Below, in pieces: positions 1 through 7,220 of a DNA stretch of 16,285 nucleotides (position 1 is the stretch's first letter; each line of letters begins with the position of its first letter). Source of the DNA: Dehalococcoidia bacterium (GTDB taxonomy: Bacteria > Chloroflexota > Dehalococcoidia > GIF9 > AB-539-J10). The position numbers and the translations under genes are program-made. Location: positions 1 to 16,285 of the forward strand of contig JAOUFZ010000014.1 in assembly GCA_029857995.1 (NCBI GenBank), given 5' to 3'. A model generated the notes under the pieces. The model was not told the DNA's origin, did no database searches, and saw only the letters and a program-made list of their open reading frames with translations.

Positions 1-1
1 A

Positions 2-55
2 CCAAAAGTCCAGGACGAGAGAAGACGCCTAGAAGCGAATCAAGATTACAGCTAA
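2..55 (+). CDS. Possible C-terminal end of an upstream gene (partial)
   Basis: Frame 2 is open from the window edge to a TAA at 53-55 and reads as a charged tail ending in ...RRLEANQDYS. Its composition is plausible for a protein C-terminus and it would run into the start region of the cyclase gene, as in a coupled operon. Only 17 residues are visible, so no family can be named. CHASE2 cyclases often sit next to FecR-like genes, but nothing here shows that. It could equally be non-coding. Confidence 0.22.
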   Translation, partial: PKVQDERRRLEANQDYS

Positions 56-110
56 TCCGTTATCCAAGCGCAGAATAACCAGACGCCGACGCAAGCGCCT
101 TTATCACATT

Positions 111-1898
111 TTGGTACTCATAGGGGTGGGCGCCCTCTTTACGCTTCTCGCTTTATCAGTTCAGCCACTCTATAGCATCAATCTGTGGTTTTCAGACCAG
201 CTTTTCACCTCCGAACCACCCTCTCCTAATATCGTTATCGCTGGTATCGATGACAGTACCTTTGAAGCCTATGGTCGGTGGGCAGATTGGCCACGCAGTC
301 TCCATGCCCAGGCCATCGATAACTTGAGCCAGGCTGGCGCTAAGGTAATCGGCTTTGATGTCATCTTCACCGATAGTTCCCCCGATGACGAAATGCTGGC
401 GGCAGCAATGGCCGAAGCCGACAATGTCGTCCTGGCCACGGTTGGCACTCAACTTGTTTCTCACGCCGGAGCTGAGATTACCTACGATGAGTTCTTATTG
501 CCGACGGCCCCTCTGGAACAGGCCGCCAGTAATGTTGGACATGCCAATGTGATTCCCGATGGCGATGGCACAGTGAGACGATTACCGCTAATTGTTGACT
601 CAAGCTCAGGACAGGTCTATCCCTCGTTGACACTGGCCGTACTCTACAGGCTGTTCTCCATGCCTCTACCACAAGAATATCTGCTCGAGAATGGCACCGT
701 TGACTTGTTGGCTCGTGACATTCCGGTTGATACCTCATACCGTCTACGCATCAACTTTTCCGCCGATAATGCAAACCGGCCGTACGTCTCCTACGGTGAT
801 GTTATCAGCGGCGACTTCGACCCGTCGCTGGTCAACAATAAGATCGTATTGATCGGGATGACGGCTACCGGCGAGCCCGATACCTGGGCGATCCCCACTT
901 CAGCCAGCAAGGTTCCCGGAGTCTTTATACACGCCGCTGCCATGGATACCATTCTCACAGAGCGTTTTCTGACGGAGCCCGGCACCACCACCACGCTAAT
1001 GATTATGCTGCTGCTGGTTGGCATCACTGCTTTTGCCTTGCCCAGATGTGGGACACGGTACCGGACAGATATAGCTAAGGGACTGGGAATAACGGCAGGC
1101 CTATTTGTTGCCTGTCTGGCGGGTGGCTTCTTGGCTTTCGACAGAGGGTATATTCTGGACCTATTTTATCCCCTGTTGCTACTACCAGTAGTCTATGTTG
1201 GTAACGCTCTTTACATGGTCGTTGCTGAGCAGTCGGACAAACGGTTTGTCAAGGAGCTTTTCGGTCGATATATTTCACCGCAAATAGCCAGGGAGATAGT
1301 CAGCCGAGCGGATGCCGGAGATCTCCATCTTGGCGGCGAGGAGAGGGAGGTAAGTGTGCTATTTGCTGATATACGTGGCTTCACAACTATAAGTGAACAG
1401 CTGTCGCCTGAAGCCATAGTGAATATGCTCAATACGTACTTATCAATTGTGGCTGATGCAGTGGTACAGCATGATGGCATAGTCAACAAGTTTGCCGGCG
1501 ATAATATTATGGCAGTATGGAACGCGCCGCAATCCCAGCCGGAGCACGCACTGCTGGCAGTAAGGGCAGCCTGGGAAGCACAGCGGAAACTTGCTGAACT
1601 ACGGCAGACAGATACCCGGTCACTCCCGGTACAATTCGGGATCGGCATCAACACCGGCGTAGCTCTGGCCGGCAATATAGGCTCAGCCGGACGCAGCGAA
1701 TATACCGTCATCGGCGATTCCGTTAACACTGCTTCACGCATCTGCAGCAGCGCCCCCGGCGGTGAAATCTGGATTGGTGTTGAGACGTACAACCAAACAA
1801 AGGACTATATAGAAACCGACGAACTCGAGGCGCAAAAATTTAAGGGGAAATCAGAACCCGTTAAAGTATATCGAATAACCGCCTGGCGCCCTCTATGA
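111..1898 (+). CDS. CHASE2-domain membrane adenylate/guanylate cyclase (class III)
   Basis: Class III nucleotide cyclase that probably makes cAMP in response to an extracytoplasmic signal. Residues 1-20 form a first membrane segment. Residues ~25-290 are a CHASE2 sensor domain (VIAGIDDSTF and GFDVIFTD motifs). Three membrane segments follow at ~295-312, 323-345 and 347-370, then a short linker (FGRYISPQIA) and the catalytic domain at ~405-592. Catalytic residues are present: metal-binding D420 and D464, substrate-specifying K460 and T532 (the usual pair in bacterial class IIIb adenylate cyclases), and transition-state N539 and R543. It should therefore be active. The start is uncertain. TTG at 111 has no Shine-Dalgarno sequence, and the frame stays open back to a TAG at 30-32, encoding an Arg/Lys-rich stretch typical of the cytoplasmic side of a first membrane helix but containing no ATG, GTG or TTG. 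It converges on the response regulator gene, with 30 bases between the two stops. Confidence 0.9.
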   Translation: MVLIGVGALFTLLALSVQPLYSINLWFSDQLFTSEPPSPNIVIAGIDDSTFEAYGRWADWPRSLHAQAIDNLSQAGAKVIGFDVIFTDSSPDDEMLAAAMAEADNVVLATVGTQLVSHAGAEITYDEFLLPTAPLEQAASNVGHANVIPDGDGTVRRLPLIVDSSSGQVYPSLTLAVLYRLFSMPLPQEYLLENGTVDLLARDIPVDTSYRLRINFSADNANRPYVSYGDVISGDFDPSLVNNKIVLIGMTATGEPDTWAIPTSASKVPGVFIHAAAMDTILTERFLTEPGTTTTLMIMLLLVGITAFALPRCGTRYRTDIAKGLGITAGLFVACLAGGFLAFDRGYILDLFYPLLLLPVVYVGNALYMVVAEQSDKRFVKELFGRYISPQIAREIVSRADAGDLHLGGEEREVSVLFADIRGFTTISEQLSPEAIVNMLNTYLSIVADAVVQHDGIVNKFAGDNIMAVWNAPQSQPEHALLAVRAAWEAQRKLAELRQTDTRSLPVQFGIGINTGVALAGNIGSAGRSEYTVIGDSVNTASRICSSAPGGEIWIGVETYNQTKDYIETDELEAQKFKGKSEPVKVYRITAWRPL

Positions 1899-1928
1899 TT
1901 CCTCAGAATAGAATTGACCTCGGCTACC

Positions 1929-2441
1929 CTAATGCCTGCCTTTGCGTTTAAGGAGAGTCTCTCGGATAAGCGTCTCTAGGTTATCAGGGGCAACAGGCTT
2001 GGCTAGATAGTCAATAGCACCCAGCTTCATCGCCTCAACCGCCGACTCTGCTGAGGGATAGGCTGTCATAACGATGGACTTAATGTACGGCTTTGACTCC
2101 TTCACCTCTCTTAGTACCTGAAGCCCGGTTTTCCCCGGCAGTCTCACATCGATGACCACAATATCGACGTCCTGCTTCCCTATCAGTCCCAGTGCTTCTT
2201 CACCTGTCCCAGCCGTTACCACCTGGTAAGTGTCCTTAAGGTAGTCCCCTAGCGACTCCCTTAGAATTGCCTCGTCATCTACAATTAGAACGATCTTCTC
2301 TTCAGCAGGATACTCCCCCAGGCTTTGGGCTATGAGTTTGACCAAATACTCCTGCATAGAGGTATCTTCGGATACACATTTCACCTTCAGCTTCTTATAT
2401 ACCCCTTCTGGTATTCTCACATGAAGCTGTCTTGTCTTCAT
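1929..2441 (-). CDS. Response regulator with N-terminal ribbon-helix-helix domain and C-terminal receiver
   Basis: A 170-residue protein from the chosen ATG at 2441. Residues 1-42 look like a ribbon-helix-helix (Arc/CopG-type) DNA-binding domain: a beta strand (QLHVRIP), helix A with a basic face (YKKLKVK) and helix B (QEYLVKLIAQSL). Residues ~48-165 are a complete receiver domain: the acidic pair in VLIVDDE, phospho-acceptor Asp in VVIDVRLP, Thr in MTAYPS and Lys in YLAKPV. Most DNA-binding response regulators have receiver first and a winged-helix, LuxR or Fis output last, so this order and output are unusual. A longer reading from TTG at 2480 is rejected because a good promoter at 2471-2499 would put the transcription start (~2464) inside it, and because AGGCGAG lies at suitable distance before ATG 2441. 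No histidine kinase is present in the window. Confidence 0.85.
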   Translation of the reverse strand: MKTRQLHVRIPEGVYKKLKVKCVSEDTSMQEYLVKLIAQSLGEYPAEEKIVLIVDDEAILRESLGDYLKDTYQVVTAGTGEEALGLIGKQDVDIVVIDVRLPGKTGLQVLREVKESKPYIKSIVMTAYPSAESAVEAMKLGAIDYLAKPVAPDNLETLIRETLLKRKGRH

Positions 2442-2470
2442 TGCCGGATCTCGCCTGTCGGTCTGGGAGA

Positions 2471-2499
2471 AATGTATCAAGATACCATTCCATTGTCAA
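2471..2499 (-). promoter_or_regulatory. Sigma70-type promoter for the RHH-receiver gene, with internal palindrome
   Basis: On the minus strand, TTGACA (2494-2499, perfect -35) is followed after 17 bases by TACATT (2471-2476, 4/6 match to -10). The predicted start is near 2464, giving a leader of about 22 bases before ATG 2441. A perfect 12-base palindrome, GTATCAAGATAC (2474-2485), lies across the -10/spacer. A second, TCAATTGA (2496-2503), overlaps the -35. Either could be an operator for the gene's own product; that is inference. Confidence 0.6.
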
Positions 2500-2687
2500 T
2501 TGATTAGTTTACGGAATGAATACCATTGGACCTTTGTCAGAAATGCTGGGTAACAATCCAGGCTTCTATTGCCCGAGTTGCACATTACAGATCTCTGTTG
2601 AGTGTCTACTCTAAATACTAGAATCAGTGGCTGAGCCAGAGCGATGCTATATTCATTAGCTACAAGCTCTATAAGCCTGTTTTTCAT
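2496..2687 (-). CDS. Possible small ORF of 63 residues, unknown
   Basis: An open frame from ATG 2687 with a fair ribosome-binding sequence (GGGAG about 10 bases upstream) lies between ubiA and the response regulator on the same strand, 34 bases after the ubiA stop. The product has no recognisable motif, signal peptide or membrane segment. Its 3' end overlaps the -35 of the response regulator promoter, which argues slightly against it. Apart from this frame I see nothing in 2500-2721. It may be chance. Confidence 0.2.
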   Translation of the reverse strand: MKNRLIELVANEYSIALAQPLILVFRVDTQQRSVMCNSGNRSLDCYPAFLTKVQWYSFRKLIN

Positions 2688-2721
2688 ATGAAGTCTTCTC
2701 CCAAAAATCAGATATCTAAAT

Positions 2722-3585
2722 CTATATGCTACCCAAGATCATCGCTAGGCAAATGACGGACCCCATGCCCATCATGTAGACAAGGGTCAGAATATAGGCC
2801 AGGGTGGGGCTGGGGCGGGTGGCAAAGAGCCAGGCACACACCATCCCCACAGCGACAAAAACCAGATCAAGGTATAGATAGATTGGGCTAAATTCACCTG
2901 TAAAGTACGCAGCCAGGCTTAAGCCATACGCTATGAGTAAGCAGAAGGCTGTGAATTGGGCAGTACGCCTTACTCCATAGCGCTTCGGCAGAGTCTGCAC
3001 GCGAGTAACTTTATCCTGCGGGAAATCGCGGATGTCGATCATCCCTCGCCCCCCAAACATGGCGAAAAAGAACATGCCGGCTAGAAGCCACAATCCTAAG
3101 CTCAGTCGGCCGCTCACGCCTCCCATAAACGCATAGAGACCTTGCAGCAAGCCAAGGGTCAGTGCACGAGTTAGAGGACGCTCAAAAAAGTGTAGTGCCA
3201 AGCCTACGATGATGGCGAGAATGATACTCCATGGCAGCAGAGCCCAGGGAGCAACCAGAAGTGTCATAATGAAGCTAATGACGATGAAAGTTATTGAGAA
3301 GGCAAGCCCTATCGATGGAGATAGAGAGCCGTCCGTCAGGGGATTGTGGCGCATCTCTGCCCGAGGTCCCTCGGCATCCAAGTCACGATCAGCATAGAAG
3401 TCTAGCGAAAAGCCACCCACGGCCAAACACCAACCTGCCAGGGCCATCCATATCGCGGTTGTCACCCCGGCGTTGGCAGTGAAGGCTGCCGCACCGGTAA
3501 TCATAGCCACCATCACGGTGCGATTAAGACGCAGCAGCCAGAAGAAGGCTAAAGGTTTAGAAAACTGCACTTTACGTTCAGTCAC
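2722..3585 (-). CDS. UbiA-family membrane prenyltransferase
   Basis: Integral membrane enzyme that transfers a polyprenyl group from a prenyl diphosphate to an aromatic or other acceptor. The acceptor cannot be told from sequence; quinone, chlorin and archaeal-type lipid members are all related. From GTG 3585 it has 287 residues and about 8-9 hydrophobic segments. The two Asp-rich Mg-diphosphate motifs are present: DFYADRDLD at ~62-70 and DIRDFPQD at ~184-191. The start is chosen as GTG 3585 because GAGAG lies just upstream at good distance. The ATG at 3636 has no ribosome-binding site and lies upstream of the -10 of a conserved promoter-like segment. It follows the ABC permease by about 140 bases and has its own upstream segment, homologous to the one before the ABC operon, suggesting shared control. 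Confidence 0.85.
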   Translation of the reverse strand: MTERKVQFSKPLAFFWLLRLNRTVMVAMITGAAAFTANAGVTTAIWMALAGWCLAVGGFSLDFYADRDLDAEGPRAEMRHNPLTDGSLSPSIGLAFSITFIVISFIMTLLVAPWALLPWSIILAIIVGLALHFFERPLTRALTLGLLQGLYAFMGGVSGRLSLGLWLLAGMFFFAMFGGRGMIDIRDFPQDKVTRVQTLPKRYGVRRTAQFTAFCLLIAYGLSLAAYFTGEFSPIYLYLDLVFVAVGMVCAWLFATRPSPTLAYILTLVYMMGMGSVICLAMILGSI

Positions 3586-3621
3586 GTCGTTTCTCTCAAC
3601 GCAACACCAAGGCACTGTTAC

Positions 3622-3724
3622 GTATAGCAGCCTCATAAGTGAGTACAGACAGGGACGATTTGCAGGTGTTATTCTCAGCTTTCAGACTATGGAATTCCAC
3701 GAACCGCTAGAATGTTCACTTCCC
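3622..3724 (-). repeat. Promoter-like repeat, copy 1 (upstream of ubiA)
   Basis: This ~103-base segment aligns with 5471-5573 in the same orientation at about 73% identity by hand count, with one single-base gap. It starts right after the ABC permease stop and ends at the predicted ubiA promoter. On the minus strand it carries an extended -10-like TGCTATACG (-10 hexamer 3621-3626). The -35 position (TCTGTA) is poor compared with copy 2. Conserved blocks beyond the core promoter include a CAG-type tandem around 3674-3686 and the AATTCC and TGAACA blocks near the distal end. Confidence 0.7.
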
Positions 3725-3728
3725 ATGA

Positions 3729-4541
3729 CTATCGCCACTGGACAACTATCGATTCCCTTCCAAACAGACGAACCGCGGCCCGCAGCGTGATGAAATCCGC
3801 GATGCCAATCGCCAGCGCCAGCACAAGAATCAGCGAAGGTGTGAACCACACAATTCCGGTTATCTGAATGCCAATAAGAGCAAACACGGGCAAGATGATG
3901 AGCAGAGCCGCGTTTTGCGCACCCCGGGGGTCCTTTGCTCGCGCAGAGCCGGTAACCCCCAGCATGAAGCTCAGCATCGCCACCGCAGGGGTAAGGAGGA
4001 ACAAGGTAAGAAACCACCCAGTCGTGACGACGAATCCAATAAGCTCTCCCCATCCCAACCCCGATACCACCAGCAAGAAGATCCCTGCCGAGATCCAGGT
4101 CATCACCAGTGCCGGTATCGCCCCCGCCAGTGCCTTGCCTAACAGCAGCTCCCAGGTCCTGACCGGTGTCGCCAGGAGAGCTTCAAGGCTGCCAGAGAGC
4201 TTCTCGTCAACAATGCTGAAGGTCGCCACGCTCATTGCGATCATGGTCGGGATGAGGAGCAAGAAGAAGTTGAATTGACTGAGCAGGAGCACAAGAAGCT
4301 GCTCATTGCCTGGTAGCTGAGTTATCCCGGGTATTGCCTCCACGAGCTTTTGCAGGGCAGTCTGGAACACTTGAGTGGTCAGCATGCTCTCACCCGCGAA
4401 CCTGGAGGCCAGCCAGATGTAAAGTATCCCCTGCCCTACAACCAAGAACGGAAGCAGAGTTATGACAAAAGCGCTGTTGAGGTCTGTAAACAGTAGTGCC
4501 CACTCTTTCAGCAGAATGTTCCGAATGCGTCTACGACTCAT
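3729..4541 (-). CDS. ABC-2 type transporter permease
   Basis: A 270-residue membrane subunit of an ABC exporter paired with the ATPase gene upstream. It has about six hydrophobic segments. After the second comes the cytoplasmic loop typical of ABC-2/NatB-like permeases (FSIVDEKLSGSLEALLATPV, residues ~107-126), which usually contacts the ATPase. The start ATG 4541 lies inside the ATPase gene (11-base overlap) with GAGGAG seven bases upstream, so the two are translationally coupled. The substrate cannot be predicted. NatAB-like, drug or lipid export are all possible. Confidence 0.88.
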   Translation of the reverse strand: MSRRRIRNILLKEWALLFTDLNSAFVITLLPFLVVGQGILYIWLASRFAGESMLTTQVFQTALQKLVEAIPGITQLPGNEQLLVLLLSQFNFFLLLIPTMIAMSVATFSIVDEKLSGSLEALLATPVRTWELLLGKALAGAIPALVMTWISAGIFLLVVSGLGWGELIGFVVTTGWFLTLFLLTPAVAMLSFMLGVTGSARAKDPRGAQNAALLIILPVFALIGIQITGIVWFTPSLILVLALAIGIADFITLRAAVRLFGRESIVVQWR

Positions 4542-5460
4542 TTTGGCTCTCCTCGCGGATTAGTCTTAAATAAACGTCTTCAAGCGGATATTGCTTTTCG
4601 GAGACGCCAATCACTCTGCCTCCTGCTTCCACAATTGCCTTCACCAGCTCAGGGCGGTTACGCTCGGAGTCGCTCAGTTCCAAGATAAGCTGACTTCCTT
4701 CCTCACCCATTTCTTGGACAAATGGAAGCTTTCTTACCGCCTCTCTCACTCTTGCATCCAGAGATTCCAGCTGTACTATTATCCGGCGGCGGAAGAAGCG
4801 CCGCCGCAACCGCTCGGCGGTATCCAGAGCCAGGAGCCTAGTATGAATCACGGCAATGCGGCTGCACAGCATTTCTGCCTCATTAAGATTATGTGTAGAG
4901 AGAAAGATAGTGCGTCCTTCTTCACGCAGAGTACGAATCAACTCCCGTACTTCTCCTGCTGCTTCGGGGTCCAGTCCGGCAGTGGGCTCATCCAGAAATA
5001 ATACCTTTGGCTCGTGTACAAGGGCCCGGGCCAGTGCCAGTCTTTGCTTCATTCCCTTTGAGAATGCGCCGACCTTGCTATCGCGTCGCTCCCACAGCCC
5101 CATGAGTTTGATGTATTTCTCCACCTGAGACTGCGACTCAATGGATGGATAGAAACTGGCAAAATATTCCAAGTTTCGCCTTGCGCTGAGCCGATCATAT
5201 AAACCGGGCGTCTGTGTAAGCATACCAACCGTCTCATGCAGTTGCTCTACATCCCGGTCAGTTCTATGACCAGCTACGATGGCATAACCCTTCGTGGGTG
5301 CGATCATTCCGGCCAGTATTCTGATGGTGGTCGTTTTCCCTGCTCCATTGGGACCCAGAAAGCCCAACACCTCACCAGCTTCGACTGCCAGGGTCACATC
5401 TTCGACTGCGGTGGTTTTCCCGAACCTTCGAGAGAGGTCAAAAGTCTCGATTATTGCCAT
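4531..5460 (-). CDS. ABC transporter ATP-binding protein
   Basis: A 309-residue cytoplasmic ATPase driving the permease encoded next to it. Motifs are in order: Walker A GPNGAGKT (36-43), Q-loop Q83, signature FSKGMKQR (133-140, a variant of LSGGQ common in ABC-2 exporters), Walker B VLFLDE (153-158) and H-loop H190. Residues ~225-305 form the C-terminal extension seen in the CcmA/NatA-like group. The start at ATG 5460 is fixed by the early fold (MAIIETFDLSRRFG). There is no ribosome-binding sequence. The predicted transcription start is about three bases upstream, so the mRNA may be essentially leaderless. Confidence 0.93.
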   Translation of the reverse strand: MAIIETFDLSRRFGKTTAVEDVTLAVEAGEVLGFLGPNGAGKTTTIRILAGMIAPTKGYAIVAGHRTDRDVEQLHETVGMLTQTPGLYDRLSARRNLEYFASFYPSIESQSQVEKYIKLMGLWERRDSKVGAFSKGMKQRLALARALVHEPKVLFLDEPTAGLDPEAAGEVRELIRTLREEGRTIFLSTHNLNEAEMLCSRIAVIHTRLLALDTAERLRRRFFRRRIIVQLESLDARVREAVRKLPFVQEMGEEGSQLILELSDSERNRPELVKAIVEAGGRVIGVSEKQYPLEDVYLRLIREESQNES

Positions 5461-5469
5461 GAACTGGTA

Positions 5470-5498
5470 AGTATAGCAGCCCCTTTCGTGAGTGTAAA
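5470..5498 (-). promoter_or_regulatory. Promoter of the ABC exporter operon
   Basis: On the minus strand TTTACA (5493-5498, 5/6) and TATACT (5470-5475, 5/6, preceded by TGC) are separated by 17 bases. The expected start is near 5463, almost on the ATG at 5460. The element lies at the proximal end of repeat copy 2. Confidence 0.65.
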
Positions 5499-5573
5499 CA
5501 CGGATGTTTGAAGGTGTCTCTTTCAGTTTTCAGAGTGCGGAATTGCGCCAACGGCTATTTTGTTCAATACCCC
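5471..5573 (-). repeat. Promoter-like repeat, copy 2 (upstream of ABC exporter)
   Basis: Partner of 3622-3724 (about 73% identical, one single-base gap). It has the better core promoter. Distal to it is a 7-base-spaced tandem TTTCAG (5521-5526 and 5528-5533), kept in part in copy 1, plus conserved AATT and TGAACA blocks. The identity stops sharply at the distal end, where copy 1 meets the permease stop. This suggests one regulatory region duplicated and placed before two neighbouring transcription units. Confidence 0.7.
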
Positions 5574-5640
5574 GCAAGATCTAAGGCAACAAACCGAGTG
5601 ACTATACAACCCACTGGGCTTCTGCTTTTTCTGTATTTCA

Positions 5641-5843
5641 TCACCCCTGGGGCATCTTAATTCCTTGCTCTTGTAGGCGCTTGGCAATGCCGTCCATCAT
5701 CCACTGATCACCAAGCTCAACAGGCCAGCGGAGCATTTCCGCCCGCCTCCGAACATTCTTAAGCCCTTAATCTTCCATCACTATTCCATCTCAAGAACAA
5801 GGCGCATAATATGAAACGGCGGTGTTAGGTTTTCAGTGATGAT
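5641..5843 (-). pseudogene. Possible coding remnant downstream of the crotonase gene
   Basis: The 383-base gap between the crotonase stop and the ABC ATPase start holds repeat copy 2 and this stretch. Directly after the crotonase TAA the same frame stays open for 20 codons (ending ...HIMRLVLEME, then TAG). From 5766 to 5641 another frame gives 41 protein-like residues (with RWPVELGDQWMMDGIAKRL) and ends in TGA. An internal ATG at 5736 is preceded by GGAGGCGGGCGG, so a 31-residue peptide could be made. I do not recognise a family. Either it is a decayed gene end with frame damage, or a very small real gene. Confidence 0.3.
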
Positions 5844-6626
5844 TTAGCTCTTGAACACAGGCTCGCGTTTATCCAGGAAAGCCTGTATCCCTTCTTTTCC
5901 ATCTGGGTGTTCCGCACAACTGCAAAGTCCCAATCGCTCTCGCTCGATGTGTGCTTCAAAGGCAGTATTGAATGAATCCGTAAGTAGTTGCTTCGACCAG
6001 CCGAAGGAATTGCGCGAACCTTTGCTCAATTTGTGAGCCATATTCACTGCTTCCTCCAGAGAATGCCCATCATCTACAACTCTAGTCACCAGCCCCCAAG
6101 TCAATGCCTGCTCAGAGGAGATAGGAGCATCAAATCCAGCTATTTCCAAAGCACGCGCCAAGCCCACAATCCTTGGAAGCGTGAAGGTGCCCCCACCATC
6201 GATGCAAAGCCCGTTTGATGTATAAGCCTGCCTCAGAGTAGCAGACCGAGCCATGACGCGAAAATCACAAGCTAGCGCCAACGAAAATCCACCGCCGCCT
6301 GCAATCCCGTTAATGGCTGCTATAACCGGTTTAGGCATCCGACGAATCTCTAGTATTGCCTGATGAAAAGTCGCCGCTAACTTGTGAAAAGCAACAGAGG
6401 CACCGAGTGGGAACTCGGATATCCATTTAATGTCACCGCCGGCACAAAATCCTTTGCCTTCACCCGAGATCACCACGGCGCGTACATTATCGTCGACGGC
6501 AAGCATAACAACGTGGCGTGCAAAATGCTCGACCATATCATGATCGAAGGCATTAAACACCGCCGGACGGTTTAGAATTATCTTGGCTATTCCGTCATCC
6601 TGTGTCATTCTTATTGGCTCTGACAT
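5844..6626 (-). CDS. Enoyl-CoA hydratase/isomerase (crotonase) family protein
   Basis: A 260-residue cytoplasmic acyl-CoA enzyme. Start ATG 6626 is chosen over the upstream ATG 6647 because a perfect AAGGAGG (6635-6641) is correctly spaced for it and lies inside the longer reading. The two oxyanion-hole regions are intact: CAGGD (61-65) and GIAGGGG (107-113). At the position where true hydratases have a catalytic Glu before the GG-LPR segment there is Asp (D143, in GLCIDGGG), as in PaaG-like ring isomerases and some other crotonases. Isomerase, hydrolase or other crotonase chemistry is therefore as likely as hydration; the substrate is unknown. It follows the second DUF6125-like gene by 36 bases on the same strand, so it is probably the last gene of the operon starting near 8227. 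Confidence 0.9.
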   Translation of the reverse strand: MSEPIRMTQDDGIAKIILNRPAVFNAFDHDMVEHFARHVVMLAVDDNVRAVVISGEGKGFCAGGDIKWISEFPLGASVAFHKLAATFHQAILEIRRMPKPVIAAINGIAGGGGFSLALACDFRVMARSATLRQAYTSNGLCIDGGGTFTLPRIVGLARALEIAGFDAPISSEQALTWGLVTRVVDDGHSLEEAVNMAHKLSKGSRNSFGWSKQLLTDSFNTAFEAHIERERLGLCSCAEHPDGKEGIQAFLDKREPVFKS

Positions 6627-6634
6627 ACTCGTAA

Positions 6635-6641
6635 CCTCCTT
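6635..6641 (-). promoter_or_regulatory. Ribosome-binding site fixing the crotonase start
   Basis: AAGGAGG on the minus strand, eight bases before ATG 6626. It decides the start against the longer reading. Confidence 0.75.
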
Positions 6642-6662
6642 TTTCACATCTCTATTTTGCTG

Positions 6663-7166
6663 TCACCATTTGATTTTAAAGATAATCTTACAGGTCCCAT
6701 TGCAGTCACTGGTGTCTTTCTCGTTCATCACCTCTCCCTCAAGTCCCATAGCTTGGCACCAGGAATCGAACCTCAGCTTTGCCGCACATTGGTGAATAGC
6801 TGTAGTTCCCGCCTTACTCACCATCTTGTAGACATAGCATTCCAGTACATGTCCCACAAATGTGTTATTGTCCACTACCTTAAATTCATACTTGTGTTCT
6901 TCGGGGAAATAGAGAATAGCGGCAATCTCCATCAATGCCTGTAGGTCTTTTATATTCCTGACCTCACCAAAGTCGGTCTCAGCTAGCAGCTGTTTTATCT
7001 CTGTTCTGGCTATGGACTTGACAACGGCGAGATTCAGCTTAGTGGCGGTATCGAAACCAAACTGTTCCACTGATTTTAGAAACCACCTGCCATCATGTAG
7101 CAGCCACATATTACGCAGCAGCTTCTCTTTTTGCTCAGCTGTAAGCTTAACTTCCTTGGGACTCAT
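6663..7166 (-). CDS. DUF6125-like protein, paralogue A
   Basis: A 167-residue soluble protein of unknown function. It has no signal peptide or membrane segment. It shares with the next gene upstream an N-terminal HDxxWF motif (H24, D25, W28, F29), a following helical region, a QC-R-W block around residues 126-136 and a C-terminal Cys near the end. Cys are at 110, 127, 137, 155 and 159, enough to bind a metal or react with a thiol substrate. I assign it from memory to the DUF6125 group; a link to the thiazoline carboxylate hydrolase group is only a possibility. Start ATG 7166 has GGAGA about ten bases upstream. It lies 54 bases after paralogue B and 36 before the crotonase, in one operon. Confidence 0.68.
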   Translation of the reverse strand: MSPKEVKLTAEQKEKLLRNMWLLHDGRWFLKSVEQFGFDTATKLNLAVVKSIARTEIKQLLAETDFGEVRNIKDLQALMEIAAILYFPEEHKYEFKVVDNNTFVGHVLECYVYKMVSKAGTTAIHQCAAKLRFDSWCQAMGLEGEVMNEKDTSDCNGTCKIIFKIKW

Positions 7167-7220
7167 GTCCCAGTAATCTCCTTTCAGATAGCTGGCTGAT
7201 GACTTTCCACCACCGTTTAA

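Noticed and set aside
1211..1792. 193-codon open frame on the minus strand
   Set aside because: Lies wholly inside the cyclase catalytic domain on the opposite strand; low-complexity Ser/Thr-rich product with no motif. Shadow of the real gene.
3583..3636. ATG 3636 as the ubiA start
   Set aside because: No ribosome-binding site; it lies upstream of the -10 of the conserved repeat, while GTG 3585 has GAGAG at proper spacing.
3682..4278. Open frames of 123 codons (minus, 3682-4053) and 136 codons (plus, 3868-4278)
   Set aside because: Both overlap the ABC permease, which has family-typical motifs and coupled start; these products have no membrane pattern or domain.
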